Assembly: GCA_963770505.1 (NCBI GenBank)
Contig: CAVYPR010000006.1
Coordinates: 310,001 to 374,000, forward strand
DNA length: 64,000 nucleotides
DNA from: CAVYPR01 sp963770505
GTDB taxonomy: Bacteria; Actinomycetota; Acidimicrobiia; Acidimicrobiales; RAAP-2
Direction: 5' to 3'
A model generated the notes under the pieces. The model searched no databases and was not told the origin of the DNA. It worked only from the letters and a program-made list of their open reading frames with translations. Positions within the stretch are counted from its first letter, which is position 1; every line of letters starts with the position of its first letter. Positions 26,481 through 36,187 of the stretch are shown in pieces. Position numbers and translations under genes: made by a program.

Positions 26481-27067
26481 CCGCGCCCCTGGGAAGGATC
26501 GAGCAGGTCGGCCCCACCCTGGTCACCGACCGGCTCGTGCTGCGCCCTTGGCGCGACGAGGACCTCGATCCGGCCGGTGCCATGAACGGCGACCCCGAGA
26601 CCATGCGGTACTTCCCCGCCCCTCTCGACCGGGAGCAGAGCGACGCCTTCGTCTGCCGCATGGCCCAGTCGTTCGCCTGGTCGGGTGCGGGCATGTGGGC
26701 GGTGGAGGTTCCCGGCGTCGCGCCATGCATCGGCGCGGTCGGCCTCCTCCATGTTGGCTTCGACGCCCACTTCACGCCGGCTGTGGAGGTGGGCTGGCGG
26801 CTGGCCCGGGCCTACTGGGGAAAGGGCTACGCCACCGAGGCCGGCGCCGCGTCCGTGCGCTACGGGTTCGATGAGCTGGGGTTGGGCGAGATCGTCTCGT
26901 TCACCGCCGAGGTCAACCTGCCGTCCCAGGCGGTGATGATCCGGTTGGGGATGTGGCGGGACCCTGCGGGTGACTTCGACCACCCGAGGATCCCCGCCGG
27001 CCACCCGCTCTCACACCACGTCCTGTTCCGCCTCCGCCGGGCGGATTGGTCGGGCGACCAGGGTTGA
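26477..27067 (+). CDS. GNAT family N-acetyltransferase (RimJ/RimL type)
   Basis: A 196-residue acetyltransferase. TDRLVLRPWRDEDLDPAGAM opens the fold, VGWRLARAYWGKGYATEAGA is the acetyl-CoA loop (about 95-114) and FTAEVNLPSQAVMIRLGM carries the family's late Asn/Ser. It starts at a GTG overlapping the stop of the acyl-CoA synthetase, so it is translated with it. The longer in-frame extension upstream is only the complement frame of that gene. Substrate unknown; alpha-amino groups of proteins or small amines are typical. Confidence 0.88.
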   Translation: MTAPLGRIEQVGPTLVTDRLVLRPWRDEDLDPAGAMNGDPETMRYFPAPLDREQSDAFVCRMAQSFAWSGAGMWAVEVPGVAPCIGAVGLLHVGFDAHFTPAVEVGWRLARAYWGKGYATEAGAASVRYGFDELGLGEIVSFTAEVNLPSQAVMIRLGMWRDPAGDFDHPRIPAGHPLSHHVLFRLRRADWSGDQG

Positions 27068-27081
27068 AGTCTGGGCGCCGG

Positions 27082-27087
27082 TACGGT
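27082..27087 (+). promoter_or_regulatory. -10 box, leaderless tag transcript
   Basis: TACGGT fits TANNNT and ends seven bases before the ATG at 27095, the same spacing as at the acyl-CoA synthetase. Confidence 0.45.
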
Positions 27088-27094
27088 GACGGGG

Positions 27095-27694
27095 ATGGCC
27101 GCCGGCACCCCTCCCGCCTGGACCGACGACGGCCGCCCGCGATGCGGGTGGGCCTCGGGGCCGTGGCTTTCCCCCTACCACGACGAGGAGTGGGGGGTGC
27201 CGGTCCGCGACGACCGCCGCCACTTCGAGTTCCTCACCCTCGAGGCGGCTCAGGCCGGACTCAGCTGGCTGACGGTGCTCAAGCGCCGCGACGGCTACCG
27301 CCGCGCCTTCGCCGACTTCGACCCCGAGGTGGTGGCCCGCTTCGGTGAGCGGGAGGTCGACTCCCTGCTGGAGGACCCGGGCATCATCCGCAACCGCAGG
27401 AAGGTCGAGGCGACGGTGGCCAACGCCGCCGCGTTCTTAACCGTCTCCGAGGAGCGGGGCAGCTTCAATGACTACCTCTGGGAGTTCGTGGACGGGACCC
27501 CGGTGGTCAATCGCTGGCGCTCCCAAGGAGACGTGCCGGCGACCACGCCGCTCTCAGAGGCGGTCAGCGCCGACCTCCGACGGCGCGGGTTTCGCTTCGT
27601 GGGCCCCACCGTCGTGTACTCGCACCTCCAGGCGGCCGGCCTGGTGGTGGACCACCTGACCGACTGCTTCCGCTACCGAGAGCTCGCCGGTTGA
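27095..27694 (+). CDS. tag: DNA-3-methyladenine glycosylase I
   Basis: A 199-residue Tag-type glycosylase, which removes 3-methyladenine from alkylated DNA. The family start RCGWASGPWLSPYHDEEWGV is complete and includes the zinc cysteine and the Glu of DEEWG. FEFLTLEAAQAGLSWLTVLK carries the base-pocket residues, and YSHLQAAGLVVDHLTDCFRY ends it with the zinc His and Cys. ATG 27095 is preferred to GTG 27086 because of the -10 box spacing. A TTG frame starts inside its stop but is not used as the next gene's start. Confidence 0.95.
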   Translation: MAAGTPPAWTDDGRPRCGWASGPWLSPYHDEEWGVPVRDDRRHFEFLTLEAAQAGLSWLTVLKRRDGYRRAFADFDPEVVARFGEREVDSLLEDPGIIRNRRKVEATVANAAAFLTVSEERGSFNDYLWEFVDGTPVVNRWRSQGDVPATTPLSEAVSADLRRRGFRFVGPTVVYSHLQAAGLVVDHLTDCFRYRELAG

Positions 27695-27780
27695 GCACGC
27701 CGGGTCCGAGGGGGACTCGCCCGGAGGGGCGGCTAGGGTCGGTCGGCGGTACCGGTCGCCAGCGAGGAAGGGGGGCCGCG

Positions 27781-30700
27781 ATGGGCGTACCTCCCCTGCG
27801 TCGCGGCCGGCACTGGTGGGTCCTTGGTCGGGCGGCTCCCCGGACGCTGGCCGCCCTCGTGGCGACCGCCATCGTGCTCGCCCCGTCGGCCCTCGGCGGC
27901 CCCGCTTCCGGGGGGCCTGTCAACCCCCCCGCCCCCTCGGCCGACCGGCAGACGGCGGCCGGGACCGGCCGGTCGGACGCACCGCTGGTGACCGTGGGCG
28001 GGGCGGCCGCCGTGCCAGCCGGCGCCACGGACCTGGGGCAATTGCCGGCGACCACCCCCCTCCGCCTCGAGGTGGTGTTGCGACCCCGCGACCCCGCCGC
28101 CCTCGCCACCTTCGTCCGCTCGGTCTCGGACCCCGGCTCGCCCGACTACGGCCGCTACCTGGCGCGGGGGTCCTTCCCCTCGCGCTTCGGCCCGGTCGCC
28201 GGCGACACGACCTCGCTGCGAGCCGGGCTCTCCTCCCTGGGCCTGCGCACGGTTGGCACGTCGGGAGACGGACTCCTGCTCACGGCGGCGGCCACGGCCG
28301 GCCAGGCGTCGGCCGCGCTCCACGTCTCCATTGCGCGGTACCGGCTGGCCACAGGGCGCCAGGCCTACGCCAACCGCCAGGCCCCCCGGCTCCCCCGTTC
28401 GCTGGCCTCCGGCGTCACCGCGGTGGCCGGGCTCTCGGACCTGCCCCCGGCCGTCCCACTGCTCGCCCGTCCAACCTCGGCCTCCCCACCGGTGGCGCCG
28501 GCAGCCGGCGGGGCGAGCGCGGCTGCGGCGGCGTCCCCGGCAACTGGTGGGCCCACACCCTGCAAGGCGGCGTCGACAGCAAGGCGGGGCGGCTACACCT
28601 GGAACCAGCTGGCCGCCGCCTACGGGTTCACCACGGCCTACAGCGCCGGCCACCTCGGGGCGGGCGAGACGGTCGGCCTCTTCGAGCTCCAGCCCTACCG
28701 CCCAACCGACGTCACAGCCTTCGAGAGCTGCTACTCGCTCCCCGTCGGCGCCAGCTGGGGCTCGGTCCGAAACGTGCCGGTCGACGGGGGCCCGGGCGCC
28801 GGTGCCGGCAGCGGCGACGTGGAGGCCGTGCTCGACATCGAGGACGTGCTCGGCCTGGCCCCCGAGGCAAACGTGCTCGTCTACGGCGCCCCCAACACCG
28901 ACGACGGCCTGCTCGAGGACTACGACCGGATGGTCACCGACGACCGGGCCCAGGTCATCAGCACCAGCTGGGGGGAGTGCGAGGCGACAAGCACACCCGA
29001 GGTGCTCCAAGGGGAGAACGAGATCTTCGAGGAGGCGGCGGCCCAGGGCCAGACGGTCTTCGCAGCATCGGGTGACGAGGGGTCCGCCGACTGCGACGTC
29101 CGTCCGCACCTGAAGACCACACTGGCGGTCGACGACCCGGCCAGCCAGCCCTACGTCACCGGGGTGGGCGGCACGACACTGACCTTCAAGACAACAGTAC
29201 GTATGGAGAAGGCGTGGAGGGACGGCGGCGGCGGGGTGTCGCTCGAGTGGGCCAAGCCAGCGTGGCAGACGGTGGCCGGTCTCCCTTCGCCCACCGGTCA
29301 TTGCAGCACGGCGCCCGCGGCCACATCGACGACCACCGCCTGTCGCCAGGTGCCCGACGTCTCGGCCAGTGCCGACCCGACACGCGGCGACATCATCTAC
29401 GTGAACGGTTCCTGGAGCCTGATTGGCGGGACGAGCGCGGCCGCACCGCTCTGGGCGGCCCTAGCCGCTCTGGCCGATCAGGGGTGCTCGGAGAGCATCG
29501 GCTTCGTGAACCCCCGCCTGTACGCCCTCCGAGAGGGCGGCGACGTCTACGACGTCACCGCCGGCACAAACGACTACGGCCTCCATCCCGGCGACTACAC
29601 GGCCGGTCCGGGATACGACAACGCCACGGGGTGGGGGACGCCGGACGGCCCAGGATTCCTCGCCGACGCCTGCCAGCAGGCGGTGACCTCGGCCACCTTC
29701 ACACCGCCGTCGCTCACCGCCGGGGCGACCGGCCTCACCTACCACGTCGGCTTCACCACGCCCGCCGGGGGCGCCCTCGTCGCCGGGGACACGGTGACGT
29801 TGACCGCGCCGACCGGGACCGTCCTGACCTCCACAACCGCCGACTACGCCGTCGCCGCTGGCGGGTCGGTGGCTGTCACCTCGGTCGACGCCACGGCGTC
29901 GGCCGGCTCTGCGACGCACAACGCCGCGGTGCTCACGCTCGGCGCCCCAGTGGCGGGCGGGACGGAGGTGGCGGTCAGTGTCCACGGGGCCACCAATGCC
30001 ACGTCCGCTGGTACGGCCACGGTCTCGGTGGCCACCACCGTCGACCCGCTGCCGGCCACAGCTGCGGTGACCGTCCTCCCAGGCCCGGTGTCGGCCGGCG
30101 CCTCCATCGTCACGGCCGCCACACCGTCGACCACCGCCGACGGCACGGCCGGCGACACCGTCACCGTCACCCTGCGCGACGACTTCGGTAACCATGTGAA
30201 GGGCGCGACCGTCTCGTTGGCCGCCAACGCGGGGACGGCGGCGCAGATCGCGCCCCCGACAGCCACGACCGGTAGTGGCGGCTCGGCGGTCTTCCACGTG
30301 TCCGACGCGGTGAGCGAGACCGCCACCCTGAGCGCCACCGTCGCCTCGGACGCCGACCTGGCTCTCGACAGTACGGCGTCGGTGGACTTCACCGCCCTGA
30401 CCGGCGGGCGCGCCGCATTCGCCCCGGCCGTGGCCGGCACCGCCCAGGCGACCCTCACCGCGTCCTTTGCCACCTCGGCCGCCGGCGCCCTCGGACCCGG
30501 AGCGACCGTGACCCTTCTCGCGCCGCCCGGCACCACACTGCCGGCGACCGCGAGCGACTACTCGCTCTCGGCCGGCACCGGATCGGCCACCGTCTCGTCG
30601 GTCGTACCGGCCGCCGTGGGAGGCAGCCCGGGGGCCGACAAGACGACGGTCACCCTCGCAACGTCGTCGATCGGGGACTTGGACCTCGTCAGCCTCGCGG

Positions 30701-33700
30701 TGGCCGGCGCCACCGTCCCGCCCGCCGCCGGCACCTCCTTCGTCACCCTGTCCACCTCGGCCGACCCCGTCCCGGTGGACCCCGCGGTGACCATCGGCCC
30801 GGCGGGAGCGTCGGCCACACGCTCGTCCGTCACGGCGTCCGCCCCGTCGGCGCCCGCCGACGGCGTCACCACCGAAGCCGTCACCGTCTCGGTGGCCGAC
30901 GCCTACGCGAACCCGGTCCCCGGCCAGACGGTCACCCTCTCGGCCGCCGGGTCGAGCGCCACCGTCAGCCCCCCGACCGCAGTCACCTCGCCGGCCGGTA
31001 CGGCCACCTTCAGCGTGACAGACCCCGCCGCCCAGGCCGTCACGCTCTCCGCCACTTCCACCCCGGCGACAGGACACGGCGGGGTCACGCTGCGACCGCT
31101 CACCGTCACCTTCACCAACCTGAGCGGCCTCACATACCAGCTGCTCCTCACCGGCACATCACACATGGGGGACACCACCGCCGGGGACAAGGTGACCGTC
31201 ACAGCCTCCTTCAATCTCGAAGGGGGCATCTCGGGCAGCACCGGGTCCATCACCCTCACGGCACCCGCGGGCACGACGCTGCCGGCGACGACAGGCTCCT
31301 ACTCGGTGGAGGACCTCGACACAGACGTGGCACAACCAGTCACCAAGGTCTCGGTCTCCGAAGGTCCCGGCAGCGCGACTACCAACGTGGCGGCCATCCA
31401 CTTCACCCCGACAAGACTCGAGACACCTGACACCGTCGTCCAGGTCACCGTGGTCGGTGCCACCAACCCCACGGCCAGCGGCACCGGCTACGCCTCGGTG
31501 ACGGCGTCGGGTGCCGGCAACACAGTGGCCAGCACTTCGGCGGTCACCATCACCCCCGCGGCGGCCACAGCCGCCGCTTCCACCGTGACCGCCGCCGCCG
31601 CCGACGTGGTGGCCAACGGCACCTCCGCGGCACTGGTGACCGTCGCCGCCCGTGACGCTCATGGGAACCCGGTGCCCGGCCAAGTGGTCACCCTCGGCCA
31701 GGGAGGCGGCAACTCGACGGTCACCGGTGACGGCTCCACCCCCAAGGTGGACCAGTCGACGACGTCGTCAAGCGGAACGGCCACCTTCTCCGTGCGCGAC
31801 GCCACTGCCGAGGACGTGACCTACTCGGCCACCGACAGCACCACCGGGATCACCCTGACCCAGCAGACCTCGGTCACCTTCACCGCTCCCGGCGCCCCGT
31901 CCGGCCTCTCCGTGCACCTGTCGAACCCCGGTGCCGGGGCCGCGCCGACCGTCCTCTCCGCCACCTTCACCACGTCGCCCACCGGCTCCCTCGCCGGTGG
32001 CGCCGCCGGGACCCCGACCATCACGCTGACCGCCCCGTCCTGGGCGCCGCTGCCGGCCCGCTCCTCGGCCTACCAGGTCAGCGACACCACCTCGGGGAAC
32101 GACCCGGTGCGGCAGGTGACGGTGACGGGGGGAGTCCGGGCCTCGGTGGTGCTCGGGGACTCGGGGATCGCGGCCGGCGACGTGGTCACGGTCTCGATCG
32201 GTGGGCTCACCAACCCCGAACCGGCGAAGGAGTACCCGGTCACGGTGAGCACCTCGGCCGACACCACCGCCATCACGGCCACAGCCTCGGTGGGTCCTGG
32301 CCAGCCCAGCCCCGCCAGATCGACGACGTCGGCTACACCGACGTCGGTGCCGGCCGACGGCACCAGCCAGTCGACTGTGGCGGTCACCGAGCGTGATGCC
32401 TTCACAGACCTCGTCCCGGGAGACACGGTCACCCTCACCCCCTCGCCGGGCAGCCATGCCACGGTCACACCACCTACGGCCACTGCGTCGTCCACAGGTG
32501 TGGCCACCTTCACCGTGACCGACACGGCCGTGGAGGCCGTGACCCTGACGCCGACCGATACCACGGCCGCCGTTACCTTGCCCTCGGCCGGTGTGGACTT
32601 CACCCGACCGGGCGGCCAGACCTCGGTGACCGGCGTGGCCGTGGCCCCAGGTCCGCCCACCACCGCCTTCGTTGCCGGGGCCGCCACCACCTACGACGTC
32701 TCCTTCACCACGTCGGCGACCGGGGGGCTCGGTCCGGGGAGCACGGTGTCGGTGGCCGGGCCGTCGGGCACCTCCTGGCCCTCGACAGCCGCCGACTACC
32801 AGCTCACAGGCTCGGTGGCGGCGGGGGTATCGGGGTCGGGCACCGACGGCTCCCCGCTCGTGGTCGTCCTGGGTCCCACCACCGTCGCCGCGGACCAGCG
32901 CGCCTCCCTGGTCGTCCAGGGCGTGCACGACCCGACCGCCGCTTCGGCCGACGAGACCGTCGCCCTCTCCACCTCGGCCGATGCCGCCGCTGCGGTCTCG
33001 GGTACCTACCCCGTGGTGGCGGGACCACCCCTTCCCGGCTCGACGGTGACGACTTCGTCGGCGGCGGCGCCGATCGGCGGGTCGGTCTCCGTCACGGTCA
33101 CCGAACTCGACGCCTACGCCAACCCGGTGATCGGTGACACGGTGGCGCTCACCGCACAGTCCGGGAGCCACGCCGTCATCACACCGCCCACCGCCACCAC
33201 TTCGGGCACCGGCTCGGCGACCTTCACCGTGAGCGATCCGGCGGTGGAGACCGCGACCCTCACCGCCGCCGACACCTCGGCCGACGTGACCTTCAGCGAG
33301 AGGCCGTCGGTGGCGTTCGTCACCCCCGACGTCGCACACGTCGCCGTGACCCCCACACCGCTCGTGGCCGGAACGATCTCCACACTCTCGGTGACCTTCA
33401 CCACGTCGGCCGCCGGAGGTCTCACACACCCCCAGAGCACGATCTCGATCATCGGTCCGGCGACGGCCGTCTGGCCGACGGCGGCCGCCGACTACGACGT
33501 CTCCGGGCAGAGCGCCGTGACAACATCGGTGTCGGGCCTGGGCACGTCCTCGTCCCCGCTGGTGATCACGCTCACCTCCTCCCAGATCCACGGCGGCACA
33601 GCCGTCACCCTCACGGTGCACGGCGTTGTCGTTCCGACCGTTGCCAAGCAGTACCAGGTCGAGGTGCGGACGTCGGCCGATGATGGCGCCTTCATCGCCT

Positions 33701-34833
33701 CAGAGCCCTTCGAGGTCGGCGCCGCGGCTCCGTCCGCCACGCGGTCGACGGTCGACGCGTCTGCCACCTCGGCGATGGTCGGCTCTCCGGTCACGCTCAC
33801 CGTCACTGTCGAGGACGCGTTCGGCAATCAGATCGCGGGTGACACGGTGACCGTCTCCACCTCGCCCGGCACCCACGCCACGGTGTCGCCACCCTCGGCG
33901 GCGACCTCGAGCGCTGGCGTCGCCACCTTCACGGTGACCGATCCGGTGGCCGAGGTGGTGACCCTTTCGGCATCGGAGTCCAAGCACAAGGTGACGTTCT
34001 CCGAGTCGCCGTCGGTGACGTTCGTCGCGCCCGCTCCCCCAGTCCCCCCGGCGCCCCCGGCGCCCCCGCCGGTGACACACGGGATCGGGTACCGGCTGGT
34101 GGCCTCCGACGGGGGCATCTTCAGCTTCGGCGACGCCGACTTCTACGGCTCGACCGGGGCCATGACCCTGGACAAGCCGATCGTGGGGATGGCCGCCACC
34201 CCCGACGGGGGCGGCTACTGGCTGGTGGCCTCCGACGGGGGCATCTTCAGCTTCGGCGACGCCGACTTCTACGGCTCGACCGGGGCCATGACCCTGGACA
34301 AGCCGATCGTGGGGATGGCCGCCACCCCCGACGGGGGCGGCTACTGGCTGGTGGCCTCCGACGGGGGCATCTTCAGCTTCGGCGACGCCGACTTCTACGG
34401 CTCGACCGGGGCCATGACCCTGGACAAGCCGATCGTGGGGATGGCCGCCACCCCCGACGGGGGCGGCTACTGGCTGGTGGCCTCCGACGGGGGCATCTTC
34501 AGCTTCGGCGACGCCGACTTCTACGGCTCGACCGGGGCCATGACCCTGGACAAGCCGATCGTGGGGATGGCCGCCACCCCCGACGGGGGCGGCTACTGGC
34601 TGGTGGCCTCCGACGGGGGCATCTTCAGCTTCGGCGACGCCGACTTCTACGGCTCGACCGGGGCCATGACCCTGGACAAGCCGATCGTGGGGATGGCCGC
34701 CACCCCCGACGGGGGCGGCTACTGGCTGGTGGCCTCCGACGGGGGCATCTTCAGCTTCGGCGACGCCGACTTCTACGGCTCGACCGGGGCCATGACCCTG
34801 GACAAGCCCATCGTGGGGATGGCCCCGACCTGA
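27781..34833 (+). CDS. Giant secreted S53 (sedolisin) protease with Ig-like modules and C-terminal repeats
   Basis: A 2,350-residue exported protein. Residues 1-42 are a signal/anchor segment; about 82-220 form the pro-kumamolisin activation domain and about 270-630 the sedolisin catalytic domain. The catalytic set is visible: Glu348 and Asp352 in GDVEAVLDIEDVLG, Asp432 in FAASGDEGSADCD, Ser552 in GGTSAAAPLW, and the calcium-site end TAGPGYDNATGWGTPDG. Then come six pairs of alternating Ig-like modules to about 2090: an invasin-type module marked by DAYANPVPGQTV and a partner marked by FTTSAAGGL...GPSGT. A Pro linker leads to six 42-residue repeats. Start: ATG with GGAAGGGG upstream, not the TTG at 27691. 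It is likely an acid-active peptidase held at or released from the cell surface. Confidence 0.9.
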   Translation: MGVPPLRRGRHWWVLGRAAPRTLAALVATAIVLAPSALGGPASGGPVNPPAPSADRQTAAGTGRSDAPLVTVGGAAAVPAGATDLGQLPATTPLRLEVVLRPRDPAALATFVRSVSDPGSPDYGRYLARGSFPSRFGPVAGDTTSLRAGLSSLGLRTVGTSGDGLLLTAAATAGQASAALHVSIARYRLATGRQAYANRQAPRLPRSLASGVTAVAGLSDLPPAVPLLARPTSASPPVAPAAGGASAAAAASPATGGPTPCKAASTARRGGYTWNQLAAAYGFTTAYSAGHLGAGETVGLFELQPYRPTDVTAFESCYSLPVGASWGSVRNVPVDGGPGAGAGSGDVEAVLDIEDVLGLAPEANVLVYGAPNTDDGLLEDYDRMVTDDRAQVISTSWGECEATSTPEVLQGENEIFEEAAAQGQTVFAASGDEGSADCDVRPHLKTTLAVDDPASQPYVTGVGGTTLTFKTTVRMEKAWRDGGGGVSLEWAKPAWQTVAGLPSPTGHCSTAPAATSTTTACRQVPDVSASADPTRGDIIYVNGSWSLIGGTSAAAPLWAALAALADQGCSESIGFVNPRLYALREGGDVYDVTAGTNDYGLHPGDYTAGPGYDNATGWGTPDGPGFLADACQQAVTSATFTPPSLTAGATGLTYHVGFTTPAGGALVAGDTVTLTAPTGTVLTSTTADYAVAAGGSVAVTSVDATASAGSATHNAAVLTLGAPVAGGTEVAVSVHGATNATSAGTATVSVATTVDPLPATAAVTVLPGPVSAGASIVTAATPSTTADGTAGDTVTVTLRDDFGNHVKGATVSLAANAGTAAQIAPPTATTGSGGSAVFHVSDAVSETATLSATVASDADLALDSTASVDFTALTGGRAAFAPAVAGTAQATLTASFATSAAGALGPGATVTLLAPPGTTLPATASDYSLSAGTGSATVSSVVPAAVGGSPGADKTTVTLATSSIGDLDLVSLAVAGATVPPAAGTSFVTLSTSADPVPVDPAVTIGPAGASATRSSVTASAPSAPADGVTTEAVTVSVADAYANPVPGQTVTLSAAGSSATVSPPTAVTSPAGTATFSVTDPAAQAVTLSATSTPATGHGGVTLRPLTVTFTNLSGLTYQLLLTGTSHMGDTTAGDKVTVTASFNLEGGISGSTGSITLTAPAGTTLPATTGSYSVEDLDTDVAQPVTKVSVSEGPGSATTNVAAIHFTPTRLETPDTVVQVTVVGATNPTASGTGYASVTASGAGNTVASTSAVTITPAAATAAASTVTAAAADVVANGTSAALVTVAARDAHGNPVPGQVVTLGQGGGNSTVTGDGSTPKVDQSTTSSSGTATFSVRDATAEDVTYSATDSTTGITLTQQTSVTFTAPGAPSGLSVHLSNPGAGAAPTVLSATFTTSPTGSLAGGAAGTPTITLTAPSWAPLPARSSAYQVSDTTSGNDPVRQVTVTGGVRASVVLGDSGIAAGDVVTVSIGGLTNPEPAKEYPVTVSTSADTTAITATASVGPGQPSPARSTTSATPTSVPADGTSQSTVAVTERDAFTDLVPGDTVTLTPSPGSHATVTPPTATASSTGVATFTVTDTAVEAVTLTPTDTTAAVTLPSAGVDFTRPGGQTSVTGVAVAPGPPTTAFVAGAATTYDVSFTTSATGGLGPGSTVSVAGPSGTSWPSTAADYQLTGSVAAGVSGSGTDGSPLVVVLGPTTVAADQRASLVVQGVHDPTAASADETVALSTSADAAAAVSGTYPVVAGPPLPGSTVTTSSAAAPIGGSVSVTVTELDAYANPVIGDTVALTAQSGSHAVITPPTATTSGTGSATFTVSDPAVETATLTAADTSADVTFSERPSVAFVTPDVAHVAVTPTPLVAGTISTLSVTFTTSAAGGLTHPQSTISIIGPATAVWPTAAADYDVSGQSAVTTSVSGLGTSSSPLVITLTSSQIHGGTAVTLTVHGVVVPTVAKQYQVEVRTSADDGAFIASEPFEVGAAAPSATRSTVDASATSAMVGSPVTLTVTVEDAFGNQIAGDTVTVSTSPGTHATVSPPSAATSSAGVATFTVTDPVAEVVTLSASESKHKVTFSESPSVTFVAPAPPVPPAPPAPPPVTHGIGYRLVASDGGIFSFGDADFYGSTGAMTLDKPIVGMAATPDGGGYWLVASDGGIFSFGDADFYGSTGAMTLDKPIVGMAATPDGGGYWLVASDGGIFSFGDADFYGSTGAMTLDKPIVGMAATPDGGGYWLVASDGGIFSFGDADFYGSTGAMTLDKPIVGMAATPDGGGYWLVASDGGIFSFGDADFYGSTGAMTLDKPIVGMAATPDGGGYWLVASDGGIFSFGDADFYGSTGAMTLDKPIVGMAPT
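34087..34833 (+). repeat. Six tandem 126-bp repeats coding a 42-residue unit
   Basis: The unit begins GYWLVASDGGIFSFGDADFY and starts at 34087, 34213, 34339, 34465, 34591 and 34717; the last is cut short by the stop. Copies are almost identical at DNA level (the first has R for W; the last has a silent change and a different end). Such repeats are a hallmark of Acidimicrobiia secreted proteins and probably form a beta-propeller-like or trefoil-like binding domain. Confidence 0.95.
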
Positions 34834-34848
34834 GTCCCACCGCCGGGG

Positions 34849-35955
34849 TCATTCGGCGAACTGTGGGATGACCTGGGTCCCCATCAACTCGATGGTCTCC
34901 AACACGGCCTCGTGGGGGATGCGGTAGGGGTTGACCAGGCAGAGCAGAAGGTCGATCCCGGCCTCCTCGTACCGCCGGCACATCTCGACGCACTCGTCGG
35001 GCGTCCCGAGGACGCAGGCGTTGACGTCGACCAGGTACTCCAGGCTGAGCAGGTCGAGCGATCCGTCGTCGTCGATGGACTTCATGTCGGCGGCGTACGA
35101 GTACGTGCCCAGCTCCTCGTTGCGCTCGGCCATCCATTCCGAGACCGTGGCGATCTGGCGGGCCCCCACCTTGGGGTACCACTCGAAGGACTCGCGGGCC
35201 AGCTCCATCGCTTTCTCGCGGCTGCTCGAGCACAGGGCCATGGTGAAGGTGGCCGCCTCGTTGTGGACGTAGGAAGCCAGGGGCTCGGTGCAGCCGGCGG
35301 CGGCGGCGCGGTAGACGTCGACCTTCTGCTTCACCTCCTCGGGCGACACCCCGACGGCGAACGAGCAGAGGCCGAGTCCCAACTCCCCGACCTGGCGGTG
35401 ACCCTCCATGCTGGTGGTGGCGCCCCACATCGGGGGGTGGGGCTTCTGCAGCGGTTTGGGCTGGACTCGGCGCCGAGGCATCTGCCAGAAGCGACCGGAG
35501 AACTCGTGCTCCTCCTCGGTCCAGCACCCCACCACGTGCTCGATGGCCTCCTGCCACATGGCCCGGGTCTCGGCGGGGTCGATGCCGAACCCTTCGAGTT
35601 CGGCCCGGGTGGCGGAGCGGCCGGTGCCGAAGTCGACCCGGCCACCCGAGATGAGGTCCAGCACCGCCACCGACTCGGCGGTGCGGACCGGGTGGTTGTA
35701 AGGCTGGGGCATGAGGCGGACCCCGTAGCCGAGGCGCATGCGCTCGGTGAGGGCGGCGATGGCGCCGTAGAGGACCTCGGGGTTGGAGCAGTGCGAGTAC
35801 TCGGCGAGGAAGTGGTGCTCCACCGTCCAGAAGGCGTGCCAGCCGAACCGCTCCCCGGCCACCGCCTGCTCGATCGTGTTGCGATAGGCAATTCGTTCGC
35901 TGTCGGCGTCCCAGGGCTTGGGCACGGGGATCTCGTAGAAGAGCGCGAACTTCAT
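34849..35955 (-). CDS. Luciferase-like (LLM class) flavin- or F420-dependent monooxygenase
   Basis: A 368-residue bacterial luciferase-family enzyme. It begins MKFALFYEIPVPKPWDADSE, with FWTVEHHFLAEYSHCSNPEV (the active-site His region), VRLMPQPYNHPVRTAESVAV and LDLISGGRVDFGTGRSATRA as family marks. The barrel continues to about residue 350. The His pair in EHHF is typical of alkanal or alkane-sulfonate type members. Start: ATG with AAAGGA nine bases upstream; longer frames to 36537 lack a signal. It converges with the protease gene and is divergent from the SDR. Confidence 0.92.
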   Translation of the reverse strand: MKFALFYEIPVPKPWDADSERIAYRNTIEQAVAGERFGWHAFWTVEHHFLAEYSHCSNPEVLYGAIAALTERMRLGYGVRLMPQPYNHPVRTAESVAVLDLISGGRVDFGTGRSATRAELEGFGIDPAETRAMWQEAIEHVVGCWTEEEHEFSGRFWQMPRRRVQPKPLQKPHPPMWGATTSMEGHRQVGELGLGLCSFAVGVSPEEVKQKVDVYRAAAAGCTEPLASYVHNEAATFTMALCSSSREKAMELARESFEWYPKVGARQIATVSEWMAERNEELGTYSYAADMKSIDDDGSLDLLSLEYLVDVNACVLGTPDECVEMCRRYEEAGIDLLLCLVNPYRIPHEAVLETIELMGTQVIPQFAE

Positions 35956-36130
35956 GGGTCGTGGTCCTTTCCCCGCGGCGGCTGACAACCACCGGCGCGA
36001 CGACGTCCTCACCTTACGCGGGAGTCGGACCGCGGGCCCGCCCCGGTCACGGTCGATGGCACCCCTTTGTTCGCTGCTCCCCCGCCGCACCGACGGCGTG
36101 GGACGGGGTCGCATGGCCCAGCTCCGCGGT

Positions 36131-36159
36131 TGACAAGTCGTGGCGTCCGACCTAGACGG
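36131..36159 (+). promoter_or_regulatory. Promoter of the SDR gene
   Basis: A perfect TTGACA (36131-36136), a 17-base spacer and TAGACG (36154-36159), 28 bases before the ATG. The -10 matches only in part, but the -35 and spacing are consensus. Confidence 0.6.
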
Positions 36160-36187
36160 ATGTGCCGGGCACGGGCGAGGGACGCGG

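Noticed and set aside
34087..34833. Regular repeats that could be read as a CRISPR array
   Set aside because: The 126-bp units are contiguous, without spacers, and code a 42-residue repeat in frame with the protease gene.
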